64,000 nt of DNA from Cristatella mucedo (Eukaryota > Bryozoa > Phylactolaemata > Cristatellidae): NCBI GenBank assembly GCA_009760855.2, contig WPIO01000040.1, positions 3,482,501 through 3,546,500 of the forward strand, read 5' to 3'. The translations under genes and the position numbers were made by a program. How positions within the stretch are numbered: position 1 is the first letter of the stretch; every line of letters starts with the position of its first letter. The notes below the pieces were generated by a model. The model saw only the letters and a program-made list of their open reading frames with translations. It was not told the DNA's origin and ran no database searches. Of the stretch, positions 55,224 through 63,552 are shown piece after piece.

Positions 55224-56035
55224 ATGAATAAATTTGATTTTTTGCAAGGTTCAGATGAATGGAAAAAATCAATGTCTTTGAATATTGGAGGCTCAGAGGT
55301 TTACTCAGTGCTTGGGAATGATCTAGTATTCGGCGACCAAACAGAAATGGATATAGAATTAATTGCAAATAGAAAACTAAAAAAATACATGGCTAATAAT
55401 TATAGTATGAGATTTCCTCCAATGATATTCGGTAAAGTATTTGAACCTATTGCTGCAAAGTTTTTAGAAATGAAAATTAAAGTAAGACTTGATAACGCAA
55501 ACGATTGTTTTAGTAGTGATGGCGTATACAGATATTCTCCTGATGGAATAATAGATAACAATACATTAGTAGAAATAAAATGTTTATGTAGCAGAAATAT
55601 TATTGATGATTTTATACCTAAACAATATCACGCACAATTCTTATCAGGTTTACATGTTTTAAAACTTAGTGAATGCTTTTACTCTGAGTTTGAGATTTTT
55701 GTTCCTGGATTGAATTGTGAAGAACCTCCACCAGATTATATAGCAGCTGGTAATGTAAGAAAAACTAATACTGATTTGGATATGCCACTTAGAGAACCAA
55801 TTTTTATGCTATTACTTAAAGATGAAAAGTATTTTGATTTGAATTTGATATTATAAGTAAATATGGCAGATTCAACAATAAGAAAGCAAATGGCTATGAT
55901 ATAAACTATTATATGAAAAGATGTTTAATCCAAGTGGTAGAAGAAGATGATCCTTGTAGATTTGCTAGAATAATTCCTATTGTTAACGAAGTGCTAGATA
56001 GATCGAAAATTTTAATTAATAACTATATAGGTGAG
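55224..56035 (+). pseudogene. YqaJ/lambda-exonuclease-type nuclease, late frameshift
   Basis: PD-(D/E)xK nuclease. Motifs in order: LQGSDEWKKSMSLNIGGSE (residues 8-26), PPMIFGKVFEP, YSPDGI (Asp), VEIKC (Glu and Lys) and YHAQFLSGLHV (Gln). In viruses such enzymes work in recombination or genome processing. The frame ends at 55856, but coding continues in another frame (FNNKKANGYDINYYMKR, ARIIPIVNEVLDRSK) to about 56035, so one indel near 55848 removed the C-terminus. The catalytic domain itself is intact. Confidence 0.85.
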
Positions 56036-56891
56036 TCGAAGACATCTTTGTGATGTGTGCGTTAGTAGAATAAATAGTTATATTCTATCAGATCTTGATG
56101 CAAATGGTAATAGAATTATTAATATGAGAGATCCTGTGAATGATGGTGATGCTGTAACTAAATCATATGTAGATGCAAACTTTATTGTAAATAGTGGTAC
56201 TTCTTTAGGTCTTCAGAATAGACCAATTACAAATCTTGCTCCAGGAGTTAATTCAACAGAAGCTGTTAATGTTAGTCAAGTCTTGAACTATGTAAATAAA
56301 TCTGGAGATACAATGACTGGAGATTTAAATATGAATAGTTTTGCTATTACTTCTACATATTGGAATTCTAGTGCCACTACACCAACAGTTTTACCTGATG
56401 ATTTTTGTGTTACTTATGGAGGATTAAAACGAGATGTGTTATTGAAGAATTCTCCTACTACAACAAATTTAAATATGAATATTAATTCTATAATCAATGT
56501 TGCTGAGCCTGTTAATTCTTCTGATGCTGCAACGAAATCCTATGTTGATAGAACAGTTAAAAAAATAACAGAAGTTGTTGTACTTACATTTAATCCTAGA
56601 GCAATGAATTCTATTATTAATATTTCTACTGCATATTCTTGGACAAATAAAAATAGTCCTCCACTAATAATACTAAGCGCAATGGTTGTTGGGTCGTTTA
56701 ACTGTATACAACTAAAGCCTAGCAGCGATACGACAATAGTGTCAAAAGATACACGTGCTATAAATACATCGCCGATTGGAACAGATTTTAAGTATTATGC
56801 ATACTTTACAAGAATCCCAATAGAATATTATTATGTTGATAACCTAGGAAATATGAAAGTTAATCTATTAATTTCTTACACAAGTGCCTGA
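56031..56891 (+). CDS. Fibre-like protein, 286 residues, GTG start
   Basis: GTG at 56031 directly follows CTATATAG, the position of ATG in other genes. Fibre-type repeats follow: SDLDANGNRIINMRDPVND, TKSYVDANF, NRPITNLAPGVNSTEA, KSGDTMTGDLNMNS and INSIINVAEPVNSSDAATKS. A separate strand-rich C-terminal domain (from about residue 190) has VVGSFNCIQLKPSSDT. It is the fourth fibre-like gene in the element, on the opposite strand from the other three. The frame is intact. It is likely a virion attachment protein. Confidence 0.75.
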   Translation: MSRRHLCDVCVSRINSYILSDLDANGNRIINMRDPVNDGDAVTKSYVDANFIVNSGTSLGLQNRPITNLAPGVNSTEAVNVSQVLNYVNKSGDTMTGDLNMNSFAITSTYWNSSATTPTVLPDDFCVTYGGLKRDVLLKNSPTTTNLNMNINSIINVAEPVNSSDAATKSYVDRTVKKITEVVVLTFNPRAMNSIINISTAYSWTNKNSPPLIILSAMVVGSFNCIQLKPSSDTTIVSKDTRAINTSPIGTDFKYYAYFTRIPIEYYYVDNLGNMKVNLLISYTSA

Positions 56892-56998
56892 AAAGTATAA
56901 GTAAACTATTATAACAATTAATTCTTTTAATTTTGTTGCTTTATGCTTACCTTTTACTAGCGTAAATAGTTTTGCTATATGCATTATTGATTCGTGTT

Positions 56999-57313
56999 CT
57001 AAGCAATGATGATTGCAGAATAATTCGGAACACCTTTTTTAAAGTGTTTCTTTGCTAAACAGTATATCTTTGTAGGTCTTTGTTTAGAATATTTATTCTT
57101 TGCATAATAACAATCTGCACAAATAATTATTTTGTTATTTCTTAAAACACCACAATCGATTTCTGTTTCTGTGTTATCTAAATCGCAGATATCGCAACGC
57201 ATTTCATGCTTTAACTTTGGTCTTCGTTTAACCTTTTGGAAAACTGGATGATCTGACTCTAAGTATTCAATTTCGCTAAATGATGTCGAACAAGTATCAC
57301 AAAATATTTCCAT
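56999..57313 (-). CDS. Zinc-binding protein, 104 residues
   Basis: It starts MEIFCDTCSTSFSEIEYLES on TTCTATAGAAATG. CDTC near residue 5, CDIC near residue 40, and Cys 54, 66 and 69 (CADC) form two possible zinc sites, followed by a basic tail (KHFKKGVP). The N-terminus resembles that of the zinc-ribbon protein at 49447, so the two may be distant paralogues. The frame is intact. Role unknown. Confidence 0.65.
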   Translation of the reverse strand: MEIFCDTCSTSFSEIEYLESDHPVFQKVKRRPKLKHEMRCDICDLDNTETEIDCGVLRNNKIIICADCYYAKNKYSKQRPTKIYCLAKKHFKKGVPNYSAIIIA

Positions 57314-57325
57314 TTCTATAGAATG
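57311..57325 (-). promoter_or_regulatory. CTATAGAAATG start motif (minus strand)
   Basis: Read on the minus strand this is CATTCTATAGAAATG. It matches the motif of the fibre gene at 44827 almost base for base. Confidence 0.6.
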
Positions 57326-57339
57326 TCATTTTAAACTCT

Positions 57340-58969
57340 AAATGAAAGAAAAAAGGAAGGGAAATTTAATCCAGACTCAGATATAAGCCAGATATTCAAG
57401 CCAAGCCCGAAAGTAATTCCAAAAGGCTTCTTTAATACTGTTGAACCGAATGAAAGTCATCAGGCAGACATTGTGTATATAATAATAATAATAATAATAT
57501 TGCACTTGATAAAGCGCCCTCAGAGAACTTAATCTCTTTCTAGGCGCTTTACATTTGCTGCAAAGTGATACGCAATAGAATAGTAAGTAAAATCATGCTT
57601 GAAAAACAAACAAAATGAATAACATGGTTAGGGGTTACATGCACTGGGTCAGCATGCAAATGTGGTTAGTGGCAGCATGAACAGTGTCAGCACGCATAAG
57701 CACATCGAGGACGAATCACAAGGACCCACTAAATGCTGTCCTAAATAGGTATGTTTTTAAGTTTCTTTTAAATGTGGTCAGGTCAGGGGATGTTCTGATG
57801 CAGGTCGGGAGGGAGTTCCAGGCTGTGGGAGCATACGAGCTAAATGCACGGTCTCCAAAGGATTTAAGGTTTGTATGAGGTATTTCTAGACTGTTGGATT
57901 CCGAAAAGCGGGTGGTACGATGCTTAGCCTGACGGGGTAGTATATCTGACAGATAGGCTGGAGCCATAGAATGAAGGGACCTAAAAGTGAGCGACAAAAC
58001 CTTGAAGTCAATCCGTTGCTTGACTGGTAACCAGTGCAGGTCGGCGAGAAGTGGAGTAATGTGGCAACTGCGACGCTCACGACAGACAAGCCTAGCTGCA
58101 GAGTTTTGCACCAGCTGCAATCGCCTGATCGCACATGCTGGTAGGCCAGTAAGCAGTGAGTTGCAGAAGTCGAGACGAGATGTCACGAATGCATGGACCA
58201 ACATGGACGTGGTATCCTTATCTAAACAAGCCCTAAATTTAGCAAGCCGAATGATTCTGGTTACAAATATGCTTTGAGTGTTATTGATGTTGTTAGCAGA
58301 TATAAAGACTCGAGACCACTTAAAACAAAGTCTTCTAAAGAGGTAACACAAGCCATAATAGATATTTATACAAAAAGTTTATTGAAATGGTCAAAGAAGA
58401 TAACAGTAGATCCTGGATCTCAGTTTAAAGGAGAATTTATGAAAGAAATGAAAAGACATGAAACACAAGTTATAGAAGCTACTAGTAAAAAGAGTGTTGC
58501 ACTTGTTGAAAGAATGAATAGAACTGTAGCAGAAAGAGCATTTATTGCACAATATGAAAAATAATTAGAAAACATTAATAATGGAGATTTCACTAGAAAT
58601 AAAGAATGGATTTATAATTTACCAAAGATTATTGATTATCTAAATAATAGCCTTACAAGATTTATTGGTGAAGAACCTGTAAAGGCGATAAAAAAAGAAT
58701 CAGTAAAACTGAGTATACCAAAATATCATAGAAAAGTTGTAGAACAAGAAAAATTATTAGAACTTGGAACAACTGCTTGATGTTAACTAGAACTTGGTGA
58801 AGGAGAAGATGAAAAAAGAAGAAGAGCTACTGATCTAATATGGAGCTTGACTAAACATACTATTGTTAGAATAATGGTATTGAAAAAACAACCGGTGCGT
58901 TTTTGAGTAAATGATGTTAGAAGGAGTTTTGTTAGAGAAGAACTGCAAGTGATTAAGCTAGAGGAGTAG
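57340..58969 (+). pseudogene. Retroviral-type (DDE) integrase, split by a LINE and truncated
   Basis: The part left of the LINE (57365-57475) ends with HQADIVYI, which contains the likely first catalytic Asp. The part right of it (from about 58250) has LSVIDVVSRYKDSRP, VDPGSQF with the second Asp and LVERMNRTVAERA with the Glu, about 32 residues apart. Then TAA 58562, two further stops near 58780 and a TGA near 58904 interrupt the C-terminus. The LINE therefore sits inside the catalytic core. The zinc-binding N-terminal domain expected upstream is missing. Polinton integrases of this type insert the element and make 6-bp duplications. This copy cannot be active. Confidence 0.9.
57478..58240 (-). 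mobile_element. LINE copy D inside the integrase gene
   Basis: (AATAAT)n and the 3' signature at the left, then a long open minus-strand frame (57716-58351) with [37 protein letters not shown] and LKTYLFRTAF. The copy is 5'-truncated near 58240. No clear target-site duplication is seen. It is very similar to copies B and C, so it belongs to the younger burst. Confidence 0.92.
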
Positions 58970-59382
58970 TTTCTCTGTGTGAACGTTCTGCTATGATATC
59001 GTCAAACTCTTCTTTTGTAACTACTTCATCAGATAAAGCATCAGTTATTTTTGAAATAAATTCTGTGTTAGAATTGAGAGTAAATCTTTTTCTTTTATTT
59101 ATTTCAACTAAAACCCCATCAACTGCCATTAGCATTGCTGCTGGCGCTGAGAGAGCAGAGGTTACGTTAGTTATCCCTGGATGTGTGTGAACAGGTGTTG
59201 TAGAAACTGTAACTCCTAAAGCTACTTGTATATTTACGATTTTAATTATATATCTTACTCTTGTTAAATTTGTTAGACATGATCTAACTTTAACGTTATT
59301 TGCAACTACCTCATCATATCTTTAAAGAGCAAATTTCTTTCTTAAATCTGCCGTTTTCCTATAATTATTGAAATTTTTTCAT
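58953..59382 (-). pseudogene. Unknown Polinton protein, about 140 codons, broken start
   Basis: An ATG at 59382 follows GTATAGCAAA. A stop and frame change come soon after. From about 59327 a continuous frame reads RYDEVVANNVKVRSCLTNLT, VSTTPVHTHPGITNVTS, then APAAMLMAVDGVLVEINKRK, to a TAA at 58953. The 3' end overlaps the integrase end on the other strand. No family is recognised. Confidence 0.5.
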
Positions 59383-59416
59383 TTTGCTATACTTTTTAAA
59401 TTATTTAAACGTATAT

Positions 59417-59704
59417 TTAATTGTAATAGACTGGAGGATTATGACTACACCATGGAAACATACAATTGCAAACATTATCTTTACTATCATAATCTGTTAC
59501 TGTAATTTCTGGTACTCCTAATTCTTTAAGTTCTCTCTCATAATTATATTTTCTTTTCCAAGATGTTTTATCTTTATCACAAAAACAATCATCAGTACTA
59601 ACATTGTTTACATCGCAAGTGTGATGATTACAGTGAGTATATTCTTCATTTTGTAATTTTAAATTAATTGATAAAATTTCTTTATACTTCTCAGGCCAAT
59701 CCAT
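59417..59704 (-). CDS. Cysteine-rich protein, 95 residues
   Basis: MDWPEKYKEILSINLKLQNE is followed by HCNHHTCDV and DDCFCDKD, and later by VCNCMFPWCSHNP. The Cys/His pattern suggests metal binding or disulfides. I recognise no family. The frame is intact. Confidence 0.55.
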   Translation of the reverse strand: MDWPEKYKEILSINLKLQNEEYTHCNHHTCDVNNVSTDDCFCDKDKTSWKRKYNYERELKELGVPEITVTDYDSKDNVCNCMFPWCSHNPPVYYN

Positions 59705-59741
59705 TTTTTTAATTTCAGAACTTCTCTCTTTTTCACACTTT

Positions 59742-60025
59742 TCAATGTTTTTTTACTAGTTTTCTCCTTAAACTAACAGCTTTAGAAACAACTTCTTTTA
59801 AAATATAGTTAAAACTATAGATATTATAAACTTTATCGAATAAGCATGTTTTATCTTTTATCAAAGTATATTTTGTGACAAATATGCTAAGTTCCTTAAC
59901 TTTTGAAGGTATATGCTCTGTAAGTGAGCAATGATTTGAGAATATTCTATAAACTCTTTTTTCCAAATATGTGCCTTTTCCCCTTTCCTCCTAAATAATG
60001 TTCTAGAAGTATAAGATAAAGGCAT
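59742..60025 (-). pseudogene. Unknown protein near the right end, frameshifted
   Basis: An ATG at 60025 follows TTTATAGTAA and reads MPLSYTSRTLFRRKGEKA. The longer frame that follows (KRVYRIFSNHCSLTEHIPSK, then DKVYNIYSFNYILKEVV) is in another register, so a single indel near 59970 is likely. It is Lys-rich; no family is recognised. It is the last gene before the right terminal repeat. Confidence 0.5.
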
Positions 60026-60135
60026 TTACTATAAATATAAAATAAATCTTTCAAATCAAATTTAGAAACTCGGAAAAAATTTACTATAATATATTACAAC
60101 TAAATTTTTGTAATATTGTTAGTATATGGTTTTCC

Positions 60136-60432
60136 ATTGCGCCGAAGCAACACCTGTTGGAGTAGGATTTGATTTTTCTTTTTCGGACACAGTGATACTC
60201 AGGAGGGCCACTTCAAAAGGAGACCGAGCGACGCGAGGTCGAATTTTGGAGTGTGCTCGAGTGAGGGTCAGGGTGCGAAATGGAAAAATCACATACTACT
60301 AGGAGCACTCGAATCATGTTCCTTGCAAGGAACGTAAGGACACTCTGACCATGTTTTAGTTAATATACACTCCTCCATGGATTATTGCAGGCAGATCCTA
60401 TTTATGCATGTCTCTTGCTTACTTACCTTTGG
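60136..60432 (-). repeat. Right inverted terminal repeat
   Basis: It is the reverse complement of 37652-37949 with a handful of differences. The outer end is ...GCTTACTTACCTTTGG. The sequence outside it differs from the left flank, so the repeat boundary is sharp on both sides. Confidence 0.95.
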
Positions 60433-60924
60433 TTTCTCCTTGTCGTGGGACAGCAATCCAAGCAGGCGACTGGCTCGGTCGAGTCAGCTTCGGGCGATTT
60501 GACGGACGATAAGACGCGTTCAGGGTGATCTCGAGTGTTTTTCGTGCTTTGAGTTGCGATATTACCGTTCGCTACCTTATTGCTTTACCTGGTACTATTC
60601 ACTTTTCGATGCGTACTTTTCATCACGTAGGAGCTGCCCAAATGCTCATTGGCTGGTTAGGAATGTCAGCTGCGTCAGTCCGTGCAGCGTCTGCTCGGAC
60701 GTAACGTCGGACGAACGCTGGCTGGCGACGATGCAAAGCAGCAGCAGAAGCATCAGAGCATCAGAAGCAGCCTGAGGTCTGACTAGAGCAGCTCGTGCTC
60801 GTACAAGTGGCGAGACTTCAACTCGTTAGTTTGTGGATTATTCAACTTTATTCGTTACAATGCACATGTACAGGTACGTGCAGCGCCTGCAGCTGTGAAG
60901 CAAAGCTCTGAGTGACATGCAGTG
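60433..60924. other. Host flank right of the Polinton, no gene seen
   Basis: GC content rises at once. No target duplication of the left flank is found in the first bases. It holds a short imperfect CAG-type run near 60735. The end includes the 3' UTR of the minus-strand gene. Confidence 0.5.
60848..60853 (-). terminator. Poly(A) signal of the minus-strand host gene
   Basis: AATAAA on the minus strand, 72 bp past the stop codon of the 60925-61892 exon. Confidence 0.6.
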
Positions 60925-61892
60925 CTAGGTAGGTAGTGGTCCCCCCCTGGAGCTGCAGCTGCCTCCCAGCATCTCATCCACTGCTGCTGCTGCTGCTGCT
61001 GCACGGTACACGGTCACAGTCCGATAGTCCAGGCCCAGCACGGCTAGTACTGTCCTCTGTCCACCGCCCAGTGACAGGTACAGGTACAGAGGCCACTGCC
61101 GTACCTTGCTTTTGTAGGAGAGGACCTGCTGTAGCACCTGCCCAGTCTCTGCACAGAGCGCCCTCACACAGTTCTTGCTGTCTCCCAGCCACCCTAGCAC
61201 AACTACGTACACGATGCCGCCTACAGCACAGACGTCCCTCGCTAACTTCCGGCTGCACACGTGTCTCCATTTTCTGTCACCTCGGTGGCTGCAGCTGTCC
61301 ACTACGTACACCTTTCTGCCATCGCCCAGCTTCACGTCGATGAAGCTCGTAGTGACCAGAGCAGCAGCAGTGAGAGCCACACTGTATATGTCATACTCGT
61401 ACTCGCTGCTGTAAAGCCGCCGCCCCGAGCTCAGCTGCAGCAGCTGCAGCCGTCGAGCACCAAACTCGGCCACAGCGAGCAGGTCGCCGAGCACGGACAG
61501 CTGGGGAGCAAACGGCAGCTCAGCGACACGTCTTTCCTCGAGCCACGTCCCCTGCGAGACCCCTGCAGCAGCAGCAGCAGCATCAGAGCTTCTTCGTCTA
61601 AGCAGCAGGACGAGCTGTGAGCACCCTAAGCCTACAGCTGCACGTCCGTCCTGCAGTGACTGCACTGCAATGACCTGATCGTCCAGTCCATTGCTCTGCC
61701 TCGCAGGTTTCCAGACGCTCGGGTTTCCGCCGATTTGACTGTATTCCAGCAAGCCGTCCTGCCTGGCAGCCAGCAGCAGATGCCCCTCTGACGTCACAGA
61801 GAGGTTACAACAATCGACAGGCGCCTGGAAGCTGCTGGAGGCCTGGCCGAAGTGCAGTGCTGGCTGCTCCTCTGCTACAACGATCGCTGCAC
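60925..61892 (-). CDS. Last exon of a host beta-propeller-like protein
   Basis: The frame is open from an acceptor-like TTTTCTCACACAG near 61892-61898 to TAG 60925. About 320 residues show repeated short strand units with small-residue turns, such as NLSVTSEGHLLLAARQDGLL, VIAVQSLQDGRAAVGLG, LSVLGDLLAVAEFGARRLQL, DICSVALT-like turns and TVLAVLGLDYRTVTVY. These resemble blades of a WD/NHL-type propeller, but the exact family is not clear. Upstream exons are not identified. Two copies of the sequence at its 5' edge lie at 62.0-62.1 and 63.1-63.2 kb. Confidence 0.65.
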
Positions 61893-61985
61893 TGTGTGAG
61901 AAAACAGGCATAAGATTTGCTATTTATTATTCAAGATTTAACATTCGCTATCTCTTTGTATTGGCAAATGACCGGAATCTTTGGC

Positions 61986-62459
61986 ATTACAAGCTCTATT
62001 TATGAATCTCTATTTTGCAGTCTTGAGGCTCGGTGAAGTGCAGCACTGCTGCTCCTCTACTGCTGCAAGCGCTGCATTGCTGAACAGTAGAAATCGTAGG
62101 CATAACAGTCGCAATGTATGCGGATATATATTGTGCAGGATGCACGAGTGAGCCACAGCTGCTACAAGTACGAGTAAGTTGATCGCTTTGCAGTTGCTAC
62201 CGAAAAATATGATAGATCGACAACTCATTGATAGCATAAAAGAGCAAGCAGACCTTGTGCATAACGGCTTCAATGTGGTATTCTCTTTGCATTAGACCAT
62301 TTTCAATTGCATCACATTTATGCCAGCTGATGCTTAACTTACCAGGCCATGCATGGTGTTATAGTACCTTACGTCATGCTTACACAATAAAATGAAGTAC
62401 GATGCTTCATTGGTTCCCTTCACTGTTGAGAGATGTTTGATCTCATTTGCAGCCTTTAT
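61986..62459. repeat. Direct segmental duplication, copy 1
   Basis: About 475 bp starting TTACAAGCTCTATTTATGAA is repeated at 63071-63547 with moderate differences and the same orientation. It contains a diverged copy of the 5' edge of the propeller exon (CTGCTCCTCTACTGCTGCAA). Confidence 0.85.
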
Positions 62460-62506
62460 ATATCTGCCACAATCTCACTTCTTTCTGCTTAGCTGCATCA
62501 CAACAG

Positions 62507-62715
62507 CACGACAAAGGTGACTAGAGTAGCTTGATTTAACTCCCCTAGCTCTTCATAAGCCACGAACCGAATTGATGGCATCATCATTTGTATACATGGG
62601 ATATATCATCAAAAGAGACTGGTCACTACTAGTTTAACAATGAAGATTCGCAAGGCACTACTTGAATAAGTCTGCATTTTCTCATCGTTACTACTATTTT
62701 TTGTCACTTCTTATA
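62507..62715 (+). repeat. Dispersed repeat, copy 2 (partner at 27468-27683)
   Basis: It shares CACGACAAAGGTGACTAGAG, GCCACGAACCGAATTGATGG and TTTTCTCATCGTTACTACTA with the earlier copy, in the same orientation. Confidence 0.75.
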
Positions 62716-63070
62716 GAAACCACACGAGCATTGGGCCGCTCACAGAGCATCTAGCTGTGCTGCATGCATTTTCCAAATGACTGCAGCTGCATGAGTATTT
62801 TCATCAACTCAGACCTGATCAAGAACCTGAAAATCAAGTCCGACTAGGTTTGACGTCTTTCTTCTTCTGGTAATGAATTGTAACCAGGAATAGCTTATTA
62901 TAGATTTAGGTGTCGTCTTTGACAGCTGCTTAGATTTCTTAGATTTTGACAATTTGAGAATTTGTGAGATACTGTGTGAGATACAGGCATAGGATTTGCT
63001 GATATAACATTCGCTATAACAAGATATAACATTCGCTATCTCTTTATATTGGCAAACGATAGCAATCTTA
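62716..63070. other. Spacer between the duplicated segments
   Basis: AT-rich with short direct repeats (GATATAACATTCGCTATAAC and similar near 63000-63040). No gene is seen. Confidence 0.4.
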
Positions 63071-63547
63071 TGCATTACAAGCTCTATTTATGAATCTCTA
63101 TGACTCTCTTGACGCTCGGTGAAGTGCAGCACTGGCTGCTCCTCTACTGCTGCAAGCGCTGCATCACTGAACAGTAGAAATCTTAGGCATGACAGTCGCA
63201 ATTTATGTGTATACATATTGTGCAGGAAGCCCGAGTGAGCCACAGCTGCTACAAGTCCGAGTACGTTGACCACTTTGCAATTGCTGCCGAAAAATATGAT
63301 GGATCGACAACTAATTGATGGCATGAAAGAACAAGCAGACCTTGTGCATACCGGCTGCAATGTGGTACTACTCTGTTTGCGTTAGACCATTTTCAATTGC
63401 ATCGCATTTGTGCCACTGATGCTTAACTTACCAGGTCATGCATGATGTTTTCATACCTTAAGTCATGCTTGGACAATCAAATGAAGTCCGATGTTTCATT
63501 GCTTCCCTATACTGTTGAGAGATGTTTGGTCTCATTTGCAGCCTTTA
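63071..63547. repeat. Direct segmental duplication, copy 2
   Basis: Partner of 61986-62459. It keeps the exon-edge-like CTGGCTGCTCCTCTACTGC and ends at TTTGCAGCCTTTA, where the LINE fragment begins. Confidence 0.85.
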
Positions 63548-63552
63548 CATAC

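Larger units (their letters stand above)
37652..60432. mobile_element. Polinton/Maverick (adintovirus-like) element, 22.8 kb, degraded
   Basis: Inverted terminal repeats of about 298 bp bound a strongly AT-rich, densely coding block on both strands. Hallmark genes are protein-primed DNA polymerase B, retroviral-type integrase, packaging ATPase, adenoid cysteine protease, double-jelly-roll major capsid protein and penton-like proteins. That set defines Polintons and the related adintoviruses. Extra genes include a YqaJ exonuclease, a PLA2 protein, four fibre-like proteins and an HNH endonuclease. Frameshifts, stops and a LINE in the integrase show it cannot move on its own. I looked for the 6-bp target duplication typical of Polintons and did not find one. 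The size is slightly above the common 15-20 kb range, partly because of the nested LINE. Confidence 0.95.

Noticed and set aside
39238-58904. An alternative genetic code in which TGA is sense
   Set aside because: TAG and TAA interruptions occur as well, host and Polinton genes end at TGA, and the TGA sites look like mutated CGA.
57340-58969. A retrovirus or LTR retrotransposon
   Set aside because: The integrase stands alone without gag, protease-RT or LTRs, and sits at the usual place in a Polinton.
37640-60445. A 6-bp target-site duplication around the Polinton
   Set aside because: I compared the bases just outside both terminal repeats at several possible ends and found no match. It may be mutated or the ends misjudged.
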